Source: Staphylococcus succinus (GTDB lineage: Bacteria > Bacillota > Bacilli > Staphylococcales > Staphylococcaceae). Taken from it: a stretch of DNA of 64,000 nt. Numbering within the stretch: position 1 is the stretch's first letter; every line of letters begins with the position of its first letter. The translations under genes were made by a program, and so were the position numbers. The notes under the pieces are model-generated. The model searched no databases. It was not told the origin of the DNA and worked only from the letters and a program-made list of their open reading frames with translations. Shown here piece after piece: positions 63,977 through 64,000 of the stretch. The stretch covers positions 1 to 64,000 of the forward strand of contig NZ_CP118976.1 of assembly GCF_029024945.1 (NCBI RefSeq), read 5' to 3'.

Positions 63977-64000
63977 TCATTTTGCTAATTTTTCTTTTGT
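63977..64000 (-). CDS. Possible C-terminal end of a minus-strand gene, cut by the window edge
   Basis: The last 24 bases read on the minus strand as TKEKLAK followed by TGA. The hairpin just beyond fits a terminator. Only seven codons are visible, so this is weak. Confidence 0.25.
   Translation of the reverse strand, partial: TKEKLAK

Noticed and set aside
1..64000. CRISPR array
   Set aside because: No series of regularly spaced 25-40-bp direct repeats was seen.

Overview
The window is low-GC Firmicute DNA that opens exactly at dnaA and follows the staphylococcal origin layout (dnaA-dnaN-yaaA-recF-gyrB-gyrA ... serS ... gdpP-rplI-dnaB-purA-tRNAs-walRKHI ... walJ-rlmH). Protein content and gene order point to Staphylococcus. 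GyrB carries Gly85 and Lys140 (numbered from TTG 4604), the pair I recall as the basis of intrinsic novobiocin resistance in S. saprophyticus. Together with a xylo-oligosaccharide operon, this suggests a member of the S. saprophyticus/xylosus/cohnii group; the species is inferred, not proven.

Layout. 1-9.3 kb: replication and topoisomerase genes with the oriC DnaA boxes between dnaA and dnaN. 9.3-24.8 kb: housekeeping genes (nnrD, hutH, T-box-controlled serS, azlCD, SAM-riboswitch-controlled metX, a DUF2232 membrane protein, gdpP-rplI-dnaB, purA, a TTG-started MGT-type glycosyltransferase, tRNA-Glu and tRNA-Asp). 24.9-27.2 kb: a MarR regulator and an MFS exporter separated by a perfect 12-bp inverted repeat over a promoter. 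27.5-32.3 kb: walRKHI ending in a strong terminator. 32.3-35.8 kb: an inserted xylo-oligosaccharide operon (GPH symporter and GH120 beta-xylosidase) with a complete promoter, cre site and XylR-type operator; it separates walI from walJ. 36.2-38.3 kb: walJ, a second cluster of DnaA boxes, and rlmH (orfX).

From 38.24 kb the window is accessory. The 3' end of rlmH carries the SCC attachment core, and a 16/18 copy at 41898-41915 bounds a 3.66-kb cassette with no recombinase in it (AAA ATPase with a zinc-hook-like CxxC, a 49-residue protein, and a membrane protein that probably starts at ATT). A larger defence and competition island follows: type I restriction-modification (hsdR, a free-standing half-HsdS, hsdM, hsdS), an XRE regulator coupled to a second YidC, a KAP-family P-loop NTPase with membrane segments, a small 2-TM protein next to a secreted Cys-rich protein, an ATP-grasp ligase with an MFS exporter and a broken methyltransferase, and an EVE-like/HNH nuclease that may restrict modified DNA. 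Several gene remnants lie between them. No ccr, mec, insertion sequence, rRNA or CRISPR array is visible. Chromosomal-type genes resume with dus at 61.2 kb.

The least explained items are the two-gene unit at 55.3-56.2 kb, the XRE-YidC pair, the ATP-grasp/MFS cluster and the three-gene SCC-like cassette.
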